DNA of 14,661 nt from DAOMOP01 sp035444405 (GTDB taxonomy: Bacteria; Pseudomonadota; Gammaproteobacteria; Burkholderiales; Rhodocyclaceae): the NCBI GenBank assembly GCA_035444405.1, contig DAOMOP010000096.1, forward strand, positions 1-14,661. Direction: 5' to 3'. This document shows, one piece after another, positions 6,903 through 12,338 of the stretch (position 1 is the first letter of the stretch; each line of letters starts with the position of its first letter). The position numbers and the translations under genes were made by a program. Below the pieces are notes generated by a model. The model was not told where the DNA came from, searched no databases, and saw only the letters and a list, made by a program, of their open reading frames with translations.

Positions 6903-7919
6903 ATGAACGCCGTCGACGCCCACGCGCTGCTCGGCCTCGCGCCGGGCGCCGACCCGCGCGAGATCAAGCGCGCCTTCCGGCGCCTGGCCATGCGCTGGCA
7001 TCCGGACCGCAACCCGGACCCGTCTGCCCTCGAGCACTTCAAGCTGCTGCGCGCGGCCCACGACGCATTGATCGCCGGCGACGCGACGGCAGACGACGCG
7101 CCGCCATCGGCCGAGCCGGACGCTCACGACACCCGCGGCGCCGACCGCCGGCAGACGCTGACACTGACGCTCGACGAGGCCTGTCGCGGCGGCACCCGAG
7201 TCGTCGAGCGGGTGCACGAATGCGCCTGCGACGCATGCGACGGCACCGGCGAAATCGCGCTCGACCACTCGCGCCTGTGCACGGCCTGCCACGGCTCCGG
7301 GCGGCTGCGCAGCAGCGGCGGCCTGACCCCATGCCATCATTGCGACGGCCAGGGCTATCGGCGCACCGAGGCGTGCCCGGCGTGCGCCGGCAGCGGCCGG
7401 GTGCGGCGCGTGCGCAGCATATCGGTGCGCTTCCCGCCCGGCCTGCTCGACGGCGACGAGCTGCGCCTGGCCGGCGAAGGCGAGCCGTCCGCCACGCCGG
7501 GCGGGCGACCCGGAGACCTGCGGCTTGCGATTCGGCTCGCACCGCACCCGCTGTTCGCACGCAGCGGCCGCGACCTGATCGTCAAGCGCCCCGTCAGCGC
7601 GCTGCGTCTGCTCGCCGGCGGGGTGCTGCACGTGCCGCTGCCGGGCGGCAGCCGCCACACGGTCGTGCTCGAGGCGGGTGGCGCAGGCCCGCGACGGCTC
7701 GAGATCGCCGGAGCGGGGCTGCCGGGGCGCGGGAACCAGCCCGCCGGCGCGCTGATCGTAGAGCTCGAACCGCTGTTTCCAAGCGCCGCGGACGAGGCGC
7801 TGCGTGCACACTTCGCCGCACTCGACGACGCCGTGCGCGCCGATCTCGCGCGTCACCTGCCCGAGCTCGCCCGCTGGGAAGCGCAGTGGCTCGACGATGC
7901 GACGGACGAGACTGCATGA
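6903..7919 (+). CDS. DnaJ-like zinc-finger cochaperone lacking a G/F region
   Basis: This 338-residue protein starts with a J domain (about 1-57) containing the HPD triad (33-35) that stimulates Hsp70 ATPase. A short Ala/Asp-rich linker (about 58-82) replaces the Gly/Phe-rich region of canonical DnaJ. Four complete CxxCxGxG zinc motifs follow (109-116, 126-133, 144-151, 158-165), then substrate-binding beta domains with PPGLLDGDELRLAGEGE and the C-terminal LP-G-GN segment. Canonical DnaJ is about 375 residues and usually sits beside dnaK; neither holds here, so this is a specialised paralogue by inference. No clear Shine-Dalgarno sequence precedes the ATG at 6903; upstream ATGs at 6832 and 6886 are out of frame. 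The stop overlaps the next start as ATGA, implying coupling to the DUF3750 gene. Confidence 0.88.
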   Translation: MNAVDAHALLGLAPGADPREIKRAFRRLAMRWHPDRNPDPSALEHFKLLRAAHDALIAGDATADDAPPSAEPDAHDTRGADRRQTLTLTLDEACRGGTRVVERVHECACDACDGTGEIALDHSRLCTACHGSGRLRSSGGLTPCHHCDGQGYRRTEACPACAGSGRVRRVRSISVRFPPGLLDGDELRLAGEGEPSATPGGRPGDLRLAIRLAPHPLFARSGRDLIVKRPVSALRLLAGGVLHVPLPGGSRHTVVLEAGGAGPRRLEIAGAGLPGRGNQPAGALIVELEPLFPSAADEALRAHFAALDDAVRADLARHLPELARWEAQWLDDATDETA

Positions 7920-8740
7920 AGACGACGACCCGGCTCCGTTCCTCCCCGGCCCGCCGCGCACTGTTCGTGCTGGCAGCCATCGTGGCGGTGTTCGTGCTGC
8001 CGCTCGCCTACGCGGTGAGCACCCACTACAGCGACGGGCCGCGCGCGACCGACTGGCGCACCGCGCGCCGCGACAGCACCGGCATCGCCCCCGACCCGGC
8101 GCGCACCGACGAGGCCATCATCCACGTCTACGTCGCACGCGCGTTCCGCTGGCGCGGTGCCTTCGGCGTGCACAGCTGGATCGCCGCGAAACCGCAGCGC
8201 GCATCGGCCTACACGCGCTTCGAAGTGATGGGATTCGGCGTCGCACGCGGCGCACCGGCGGTGCGGGTGGCACCGGGCGTGCCCGACGGCCACTGGTTCG
8301 GCAGCCCGCCGACGCTGATTCGTGCGCTGCGCGGCGGCGCCGAGGTCGACGCGCTGATCGCCCGCCTGCATGCCGCGGCCGCCGCGTATCCGCACAATCA
8401 CGAATACCGCATCTGGCCCGGCCCAAACAGCAACACCTTCATCGCCCACCTGGGCCGCGCCGTGCCCGAGCTCAAGCTGCACCTGCCGCCCACCGCGATC
8501 GGCAAGGACTATCTGCCGGGCGGCGCGATCATCGCACGCGCCCCGTCGGGCGCCGGCGTGCAGGTGTCGCTGGGCGGGCTGCTGGGCATCACCATCGCCC
8601 CCGAGGAAGGCTTCGAGCTCAATCTGCTCGGGCTCAGCGCCGGCATCGCACCGTGGCCGCCGACGCTGAAGCTGCCCGGCATCGGTGCGCTCGGCTTCGC
8701 CGCGTCCGGCGCGGCGAGCGGTCTGCCCCGAACTCGGTGA
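7916..8740 (+). CDS. DUF3750 family membrane-anchored protein
   Basis: This 274-residue protein has a basic N-terminus and one hydrophobic helix (about 15-34), probably a signal anchor exposing the rest to the periplasm. Recognisable DUF3750 blocks are VHSWIA (85-90), YTRFEVMG, HEYRIWPGPNSNTFIAHLGRAVPEL (162-186), LPPTAIGKDYLPGG and a C-terminal LLGLSAGIAPWPPTLKLPGIG. I know of no assigned function for the family. The conserved His86 and the Asn/Ser-rich NSNTF block suggest a possible active or ligand site, but this is speculation. The ATG overlaps the dnaJ-like stop by 4 nt (ATGA), the strongest contextual clue: the two products are made together. An fmdB-like gene follows 67 nt downstream. 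Confidence 0.85.
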   Translation: MKTTTRLRSSPARRALFVLAAIVAVFVLPLAYAVSTHYSDGPRATDWRTARRDSTGIAPDPARTDEAIIHVYVARAFRWRGAFGVHSWIAAKPQRASAYTRFEVMGFGVARGAPAVRVAPGVPDGHWFGSPPTLIRALRGGAEVDALIARLHAAAAAYPHNHEYRIWPGPNSNTFIAHLGRAVPELKLHLPPTAIGKDYLPGGAIIARAPSGAGVQVSLGGLLGITIAPEEGFELNLLGLSAGIAPWPPTLKLPGIGALGFAASGAASGLPRTR

Positions 8741-8807
8741 GCACGGCCCGGGTCAAACCGACGCGCGCCGATCGGCGGCCCGCCATCGCGATCCGGAGGG
8801 GACCACC

Positions 8808-8972
8808 ATGCCGACCTACGAATATCGCTGCCGCAAGTGCGGCGAGGTCTTCGACATCGTCGAACACCTCGAGCAGCACCAGAAGGAGCGTCACCGCTGC
8901 CCGAAATGCCAGAGCGAGGAGGTCGAACCGCAGATGACCGAGTTCTTCGCGAAGACGTCGAAGAAGAGCTGA
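8808..8972 (+). CDS. FmdB family zinc ribbon protein
   Basis: This 54-residue protein begins MPTYEYRCRKCGEVFD, the FmdB/CxxC signature, with a four-cysteine zinc ribbon (Cys8, Cys11, Cys31, Cys34), and ends in FFAKTSKKS, typical of proteobacterial members. The family is annotated as regulatory after FmdB of methylotrophs, but its true role is unclear. The ATG at 8808 has an excellent GGAGGGG 6-7 nt upstream. It sits 67 nt after the DUF3750 stop on the same strand, so it is likely cotranscribed with dnaJ-like and DUF3750. Its stop is only 12 nt from the stop of the convergent Mut7-C gene, and no terminator hairpin fits between them. Confidence 0.9.
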   Translation: MPTYEYRCRKCGEVFDIVEHLEQHQKERHRCPKCQSEEVEPQMTEFFAKTSKKS

Positions 8973-8984
8973 ACGCGGCGCCGG

Positions 8985-9734
8985 CTACTTCCCGGATACT
9001 CCGGCCAGCGCGTCGAGCAAGGCGCGCATGCGCCGCCAGTGCGAGCCCTCCCAGAACACGCGCCGGCAGCGATCGCAGGTGCTGAAGCGCGTATGGCACG
9101 CCGCCACCCGCGGCGGCACGCGCTCGCGCGCGAGCGTGGCGTCCAGTGCGCGCAGCGGCGTGTTGCAGTACAGGCACAGCGTGAACGGGCGCATGTCGCG
9201 CACGAGGTCGAGCCGGTCGAAGATCTCCTGCAGCTGGGCGGCGGACTTCTGCGCCCGCACGTAGCAGCCGTGCGTGACGTCGCGGCGCTTGAGCAGCTCG
9301 CGGTCGCGCGTGAGCACGATGCGCCCGTCGCGCGCGGCGAGCGCGACGATCTCGGCGTCATCGAAGCCGTTGTCGTAGAGGGTGTCGAAGCCGCTCATGC
9401 GCAGCAGGTGAGCGAGCCCGCCCAGATGGGCGTCGGCGACGAAGCGCGTCTCGCGCAGCGGCTGCGCCCGCACGCGCAGCAGCGGCGTGATGTCGAGCGC
9501 CTCGAACTTCGGGTACACCGACACCCGGTCGCCATCGTGCAGCACTCGGTCGAAGCCGACCGATTCGCCATTGACCAGCACCAGTTCGACCTCGGTGTGC
9601 GGCACGCCGCAGACCTCGATCATGTGCTTGGTGGTGGCCGCGCGCGCGCACGGCAGCGAGAACGCGCGGCCGCGTCGCTCGGGCGCGAGGAAGTCGTTGA
9701 GCTCCTCGTAGAAGCGGAAGGTCGCCGTGACCAT
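8985..9734 (-). CDS. Mut7-C RNase-fold protein with N-terminal ThiS-like ubiquitin domain
   Basis: This 249-residue protein has an N-terminal Mut7-C ubiquitin/ThiS-like domain (about 1-80, with LVLVNGESVGFDRVLHDGDRVSVYP) and a C-terminal Mut7-C domain, a PIN-like nuclease fold. Candidate acidic site residues are Asp101 (FVADAHLGGLA) and Asp144 (LTRDRELL). A zinc ribbon follows with CLYC (187-190) and CDRC (220-223). The family is predicted to cleave RNA, but bacterial members are poorly characterised. The start is the ATG at 9734, exactly where homology begins. No Shine-Dalgarno sequence is visible, and a predicted extended -10 (9747-9742) would place transcription initiation at or within a base or two of the ATG, so the mRNA may be leaderless. 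It lies downstream of def on the same strand, separated by 121 nt with an unusual repeat. Confidence 0.88.
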   Translation of the reverse strand: MVTATFRFYEELNDFLAPERRGRAFSLPCARAATTKHMIEVCGVPHTEVELVLVNGESVGFDRVLHDGDRVSVYPKFEALDITPLLRVRAQPLRETRFVADAHLGGLAHLLRMSGFDTLYDNGFDDAEIVALAARDGRIVLTRDRELLKRRDVTHGCYVRAQKSAAQLQEIFDRLDLVRDMRPFTLCLYCNTPLRALDATLARERVPPRVAACHTRFSTCDRCRRVFWEGSHWRRMRALLDALAGVSGK

Positions 9735-9741
9735 GCGAAAA

Positions 9742-9769
9742 AGTATCGCAGTCGCCGCGCATCGCGCAA
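9742..9769 (-). promoter_or_regulatory. Candidate extended -10 promoter giving a leaderless Mut7-C mRNA
   Basis: On the minus strand TTGCGC (9769-9764), a 16-nt spacer, then GATACT (9747-9742) preceded by TGC, an extended -10. Seven bases separate the hexamer from the ATG at 9734, so initiation would fall at about 9735-9734. The -35 overlaps one arm of the three-copy repeat. Confidence 0.4.
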
Positions 9770-9827
9770 GCGGGCGGCGATCGCTATCCGGCGCGATGCG
9801 GTCACCAGCGCGCGGCTCGCATCGCGC
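9758..9827. repeat. Three copies of a 10-bp arm in alternating orientation
   Basis: CGCATCGCGC occurs at 9758-9767 and 9818-9827, and its exact reverse complement GCGCGATGCG at 9791-9800. The middle copy can pair with either neighbour, with loops of 23 or 17 nt, giving two mutually exclusive 10-bp hairpins in RNA or a multi-site operator in DNA. It lies between def and the Mut7-C gene, which read leftwards, and a TTTTT run follows on that strand just before the Mut7-C ATG. Confidence 0.6.
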
Positions 9828-9855
9828 CTGCGCCCGAGCGACGCGGACACAGCGC

Positions 9856-10374
9856 TCAGATATCGGGAAACAGCACGTCGGTGAAGCCGAAGCGCGTGAA
9901 GTCGCGCACGCGCATCGGAAAGAGCTTGCCGACGAGGTGGTCGCACTCGTGCTGCACGACGCGTGCGTGGAAGCCGTCGACGCTGCGGTCGATCGCCGTG
10001 CCGCCCGGGTCGAAGCCCTGGTAGCGGATGCGCCGCCAGCGCGGCACGACTCCGCGCAGCCCCGGCACCGACAGGCAGCCCTCCCAGCCGTCCTCCTCGT
10101 CGTCGCCGAGCGGCGTGATGCGCGGATTGATCAGCACCGTCTGCGGCACCGGCGGTGCGTCCGGGTAGCGCGTGCTGTGTTCGAAGCCGAAGATCACGAC
10201 CTGCAGGCCGACGCCGACCTGCGGCGCCGCCAGCCCGACACCGCCGGCGGCGCACATGGTGTCGAACATGTCGGCGATCAGCGCGTCGAGCTCCGGCGTC
10301 GCGAAAGCGGTGACGGGTGCGGCGGGCTCGAGAAGGCGGCGATCGCCCATGCGGAGGATTTCACGTATGGCCAC
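9856..10374 (-). CDS. def: Peptide deformylase
   Basis: Peptide deformylase removes the N-formyl group from nascent proteins using a bound metal, usually Fe(II). All three family motifs are intact in the 172-residue protein: GGVGLAAPQVG (44-54), EGCLSVPG (98-105, metal ligand Cys100) and QHECDHLVG (141-149, with His142, Glu143 and His146). The start is the GTG at 10374, giving VAIREILRMGD, the usual deformylase N-terminus; an AGGAGGTG Shine-Dalgarno sequence nearly complementary to the 16S rRNA tail lies just upstream. The frame is open to an ATG at 10500, but that extension lacks family features. There is no fmt, rsmB or rne neighbour as in the classic def locus, so this may be a second copy or a rearranged main copy. 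The Mut7-C gene follows on the same strand. Confidence 0.95.
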   Translation of the reverse strand: MAIREILRMGDRRLLEPAAPVTAFATPELDALIADMFDTMCAAGGVGLAAPQVGVGLQVVIFGFEHSTRYPDAPPVPQTVLINPRITPLGDDEEDGWEGCLSVPGLRGVVPRWRRIRYQGFDPGGTAIDRSVDGFHARVVQHECDHLVGKLFPMRVRDFTRFGFTDVLFPDI

Positions 10375-10587
10375 GGCTCGGCACCTCCTGGTGACTGGGC
10401 TTTCGCGTCGGCAGCGCCTCGATTGTGCCACGGCGCGTGCCGGCGCGCACGGCCGGTCCAGCACCGGGCAGAAGGGGCGCAAGGAAGGTTTTTGGCACAA
10501 ATGCCATGAATATTCCAGACGCTTGCGCAGTGCACCAGATGGGCGGACAATTCGGTCCTGTCCTACGCATCACCGCCCGACCCCGCC
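10375..10587. other. Divergent intergenic region between def and the HDOD gene
   Basis: This 213-nt gap holds the def ribosome binding site (minus strand, about 10384-10391), a weak minus-strand -10-like CACAAT (10427-10422) without a convincing -35, a short palindrome TGGCA-CAAA-TGCCA (10493-10506), GAATATTC at 10508-10515, and the HDOD promoter (10523-10551). No small ORF is supported. Confidence 0.4.
10523..10551 (+). promoter_or_regulatory. Candidate sigma70 promoter for the HDOD gene
   Basis: TTGCGC (10523-10528), a 17-nt spacer, then GACAAT (10546-10551). The expected start near 10558 gives a leader of about 30 nt to the ATG at 10588. The -10 is identical to the one proposed for egtB. 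Confidence 0.45.
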
Positions 10588-11436
10588 ATGCAAGCGACCA
10601 TCGACCAGCAGACCCAGCGCCACATCATCGAACGCGGCATTCGCATTCCGCCGCAGCCCAAGGTGCTGATGCGGCTCGAGCAGGTGCTCGACGACGACAA
10701 CCACAGCCCCCGCACGGTGGCCGCAACCATCAGTCAGGACGCGGGGCTTGCGGCGATGCTGTTTCGCGTCGCGCGCAGCGGGCTGCTGTACGGAAGCCGC
10801 GCGCCCGACACGCTCGAGCAGGCGATCCTGAAGCTCGGCTCGCAGCACGTGCTCAATCTCGCACGCGCCGTCGCACTCTCGACGAGCATCTCCGACGCCA
10901 ACCGAAAGGCATACGAGCTGTTCTGGACGCGCTCGCGCGAAATGGCGTTATTGGCATCCCTGATTGCCAAGGATCGGGTGTCGGTGTGCAACGTGTTCCC
11001 GGACCAGGCCTATCTTGCCGGAATCTTCCTCGAGTGCGGCGTGCCGGTGCTGATGCAGCGCTTTCCCGACTACTGCGAGACGCTGATCCTCGACCGCCGC
11101 CTCGACGCCCCGAGCCTGCGCGAAGAAGACGCGCGCTTCAACGTCGATCACTGCAGCATCGGCTACCTGGTGGGGCGTCACTGGAAGCTGCCCGACTTCA
11201 TTGCGCAGGCCATCCTGCACAAGAACGAGATCCCGCGCGACGAGCTCGGCGCCGTGCGCACCGTCGTCGCGATCCTGCAGCTCGCCCGCCACGCCCACCA
11301 CGATCTCTGCGGCAGCGACAATCCGAACTGGTCCGCGCTCGGCCACGAGGTGCTGCACGAGCTCGGCCTCGCCGAGGACACGCTGACCGAATACCTGATC
11401 GAGCTGCGCGAGCGCTTCTACGCGGCGTCCGCGTAA
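10588..11436 (+). CDS. HDOD domain signalling protein
   Basis: This 282-residue protein consists essentially of one HDOD domain (about residues 20-215): IPPQPKVLMRLEQVL, VAATISQDAGLAAMLFRVARSG, DTLEQAILKLGSQHVLNLA, and the later DHCSIGYLVGRHWKLPDFIAQAILHKNE. HDOD proteins are HD-related and generally lack the metal-dependent phosphodiesterase residues; they act in signal transduction, often with c-di-GMP or chemotaxis components. No GGDEF, EAL, receiver or kinase domain is fused or adjacent, so its pathway is unknown. The ATG at 10588 follows a predicted promoter but has no clear Shine-Dalgarno sequence. Cytosolic. It converges with nsrR across a 56-nt gap that has a 5-bp hairpin (CCGGA 11446-11450 with TCCGG 11456-11460) but no T-run. 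Confidence 0.9.
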   Translation: MQATIDQQTQRHIIERGIRIPPQPKVLMRLEQVLDDDNHSPRTVAATISQDAGLAAMLFRVARSGLLYGSRAPDTLEQAILKLGSQHVLNLARAVALSTSISDANRKAYELFWTRSREMALLASLIAKDRVSVCNVFPDQAYLAGIFLECGVPVLMQRFPDYCETLILDRRLDAPSLREEDARFNVDHCSIGYLVGRHWKLPDFIAQAILHKNEIPRDELGAVRTVVAILQLARHAHHDLCGSDNPNWSALGHEVLHELGLAEDTLTEYLIELRERFYAASA

Positions 11437-11492
11437 GCTGCGCGGCCGGAGCCGGTCCGGTTGCCGGCGATGCGGCCGTCGCCGCGAGCGCG

Positions 11493-11957
11493 CTAGGCCC
11501 GCGCGTCCGTCGACAAGGCCGGATCGATACGCAGCAGCCGCGCGAGCTGCGGGCGACGCTCGGCCGGCAGCAGATCGGCGAGCGTGGTGCCGTCGAGCAC
11601 CTTGAAGAAAGCCGCCAAGGCCTCGCCGAACACCGACTTCAGCACGCAGGCCGGCGTGATCAGGCACTGGTTGCCGCTGCCGAAGCACTCGGCGACCGCC
11701 AGATCCTGCTCGGTCTCGCGCACCAGCGCCCCGAGGTTGATGTCCTCGGGGCGGCGGCGCAGGCGAATGCCGCCGTTCTTGCCGCGCAGCGTCTCGATAT
11801 AGCCGCGCCGCCCCAGGTCGTAGACCACTTTCATGAGGTGGTTGCGCGAGATCTGGTAGCTCTCCGAGATCTCCTGGATCGTAGAGAGCTCCTCGCCTTT
11901 CAGCCCCAGATGCATGAGCACGCGAATCGAGTAATCGGAATAGCGGGTGATGTGCAT
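11493..11957 (-). CDS. nsrR: NsrR, Rrf2 family nitric-oxide-sensing repressor
   Basis: NsrR is a dimeric winged-helix repressor with an Fe-S cluster that is destroyed by nitric oxide. The 154-residue protein begins MHITRYSDYSIRVLMHLGL, the Rrf2 helix-turn-helix region, with ISESYQISRNHLMKVVYDLGRRGYIETLRGKNGGIRL as recognition helix and wing. The NsrR-type cluster motif is CFGSGNQCLITPAC (three Cys, CX6CX5C) followed by LKSVFGEALAAFFKVLDGTTLADLL. The ITPAC form separates it from IscR. The ATG at 11957 is chosen because homology starts there and because the likely promoter -10 (12043-12038) lies downstream of the alternative ATG at 12047, so the longer form could not be translated from that transcript. 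It diverges from norZ, whose promoter carries a matching operator. Confidence 0.92.
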   Translation of the reverse strand: MHITRYSDYSIRVLMHLGLKGEELSTIQEISESYQISRNHLMKVVYDLGRRGYIETLRGKNGGIRLRRRPEDINLGALVRETEQDLAVAECFGSGNQCLITPACVLKSVFGEALAAFFKVLDGTTLADLLPAERRPQLARLLRIDPALSTDARA

Positions 11958-12037
11958 CGCCGTGGTGCGCCAAGGCTCCGGTGTCGGGATTTCGGGTCCC
12001 GGCGGGAAGGATAGGCCCGCCGGCCGGTGGATAAAGA

Positions 12038-12046
12038 AGTATATCA
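12038..12046 (-). promoter_or_regulatory. Extended -10 element of the nsrR promoter
   Basis: On the minus strand TGATATACT (12046-12038) is a TGn-extended -10 with TATACT as hexamer. No good -35 lies 16-18 nt upstream, which extended -10 promoters tolerate. The predicted start near 12031 gives a leader of about 73 nt to the ATG at 11957. Confidence 0.5.
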
Positions 12047-12112
12047 CTCACATTTATGCGGCCGCCGGCACCCCAGCCACGAAACTTGGTCGCGACCGGC
12101 CAGGATAGCATC

Positions 12113-12140
12113 GCACCGCACCGCACCGCACCGCACCGCA
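12113..12140. repeat. GCACC pentanucleotide tandem repeat
   Basis: Five perfect GCACC units followed by a partial GCA form a 28-bp array between nsrR and norZ. It is not coding. A copy number that is not tied to reading frame could vary between strains and change promoter spacing, but no function is evident. Confidence 0.8.
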
Positions 12141-12187
12141 GCCACGCCGACGCCGCATCCGCTCACCCTGGCAACTGAGCATGACCC

Positions 12188-12203
12188 CGGGGCGCGCGCC
12201 CCG
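12188..12203. repeat. 16-bp perfect GC palindrome
   Basis: CGGGGCGCGCGCCCCG is fully self-complementary. It sits at the boundary between GC-rich DNA and the AT-rich norZ promoter patch, about 30 bp upstream of the -35. It may be an operator or simply a product of extreme GC content. Confidence 0.5.
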
Positions 12204-12231
12204 AAACTGCGACAACATAACAATCATCTTG

Positions 12232-12260
12232 TTTACTTCTTTTAAAGATGTACATAAAAT
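12232..12260 (+). promoter_or_regulatory. norZ sigma70 promoter
   Basis: TTTACT (12232-12237), a 17-nt spacer, then TAAAAT (12255-12260), giving a predicted start near 12267. The -10 lies wholly inside the NsrR operator, so bound NsrR would block RNA polymerase. The leader to the ATG at 12339 is about 70 nt. Confidence 0.65.
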
Positions 12261-12267
12261 ACATCTT
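12245..12267. promoter_or_regulatory. NsrR operator
   Basis: Two 11-bp half-sites in inverted orientation are separated by one base: AAGATGTACAT (12245-12255), A, and AAATACATCTT (12257-12267). The left half matches the reverse complement of the right (AAGATGTATTT) at 9 of 11 positions. This 11-1-11 form and sequence fit the published NsrR consensus as I recall it (AAGATGYATTT half-sites). Location over the norZ -10 and the adjacent nsrR gene support the assignment. Confidence 0.88.
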
Positions 12268-12338
12268 CGAAATTTCCGCGGCCTTTCGCGACACCAGCCG
12301 GTGTACGGCGGGCCACAACCCAAACCGAGGCAACCACG

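Larger units (their letters stand above)
11958..12338. other. Divergent nsrR-norZ control region
   Basis: This 381-nt gene-free stretch contains, from left to right: the nsrR leader and extended -10 (12038-12046), a GCACC tandem repeat (12113-12140), a 16-bp GC palindrome (12188-12203), an AT-rich patch (about 12204-12275) with a lone NsrR-like half-site (12220-12230), the norZ promoter (12232-12260) and the NsrR operator (12245-12267), and the norZ ribosome binding site GAGG (12327-12330). The AT-rich patch stands out sharply from the GC-rich surroundings. I see no small gene in it. Confidence 0.7.

Noticed and set aside
10375..10500. N-terminal extension of def to an ATG at 10500
   Set aside because: The extra 42 residues are Arg/Cys/Pro-rich with no deformylase features, and a very strong Shine-Dalgarno sequence precedes the GTG at 10374.
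10492..10507. TTGGCAC...GCC resembling a sigma54 -24/-12 promoter upstream of the HDOD gene
   Set aside because: The GG and GC dinucleotides are 7 nt apart rather than the required 10, so it does not fit; it is just a short palindrome.
12215..12240. AACAA-TCATC-TTGTT inverted repeat as an FNR/DNR site for norZ
   Set aside because: The FNR/DNR consensus needs TTGAT-N4-ATCAA; this repeat has the wrong core sequence and spacing.
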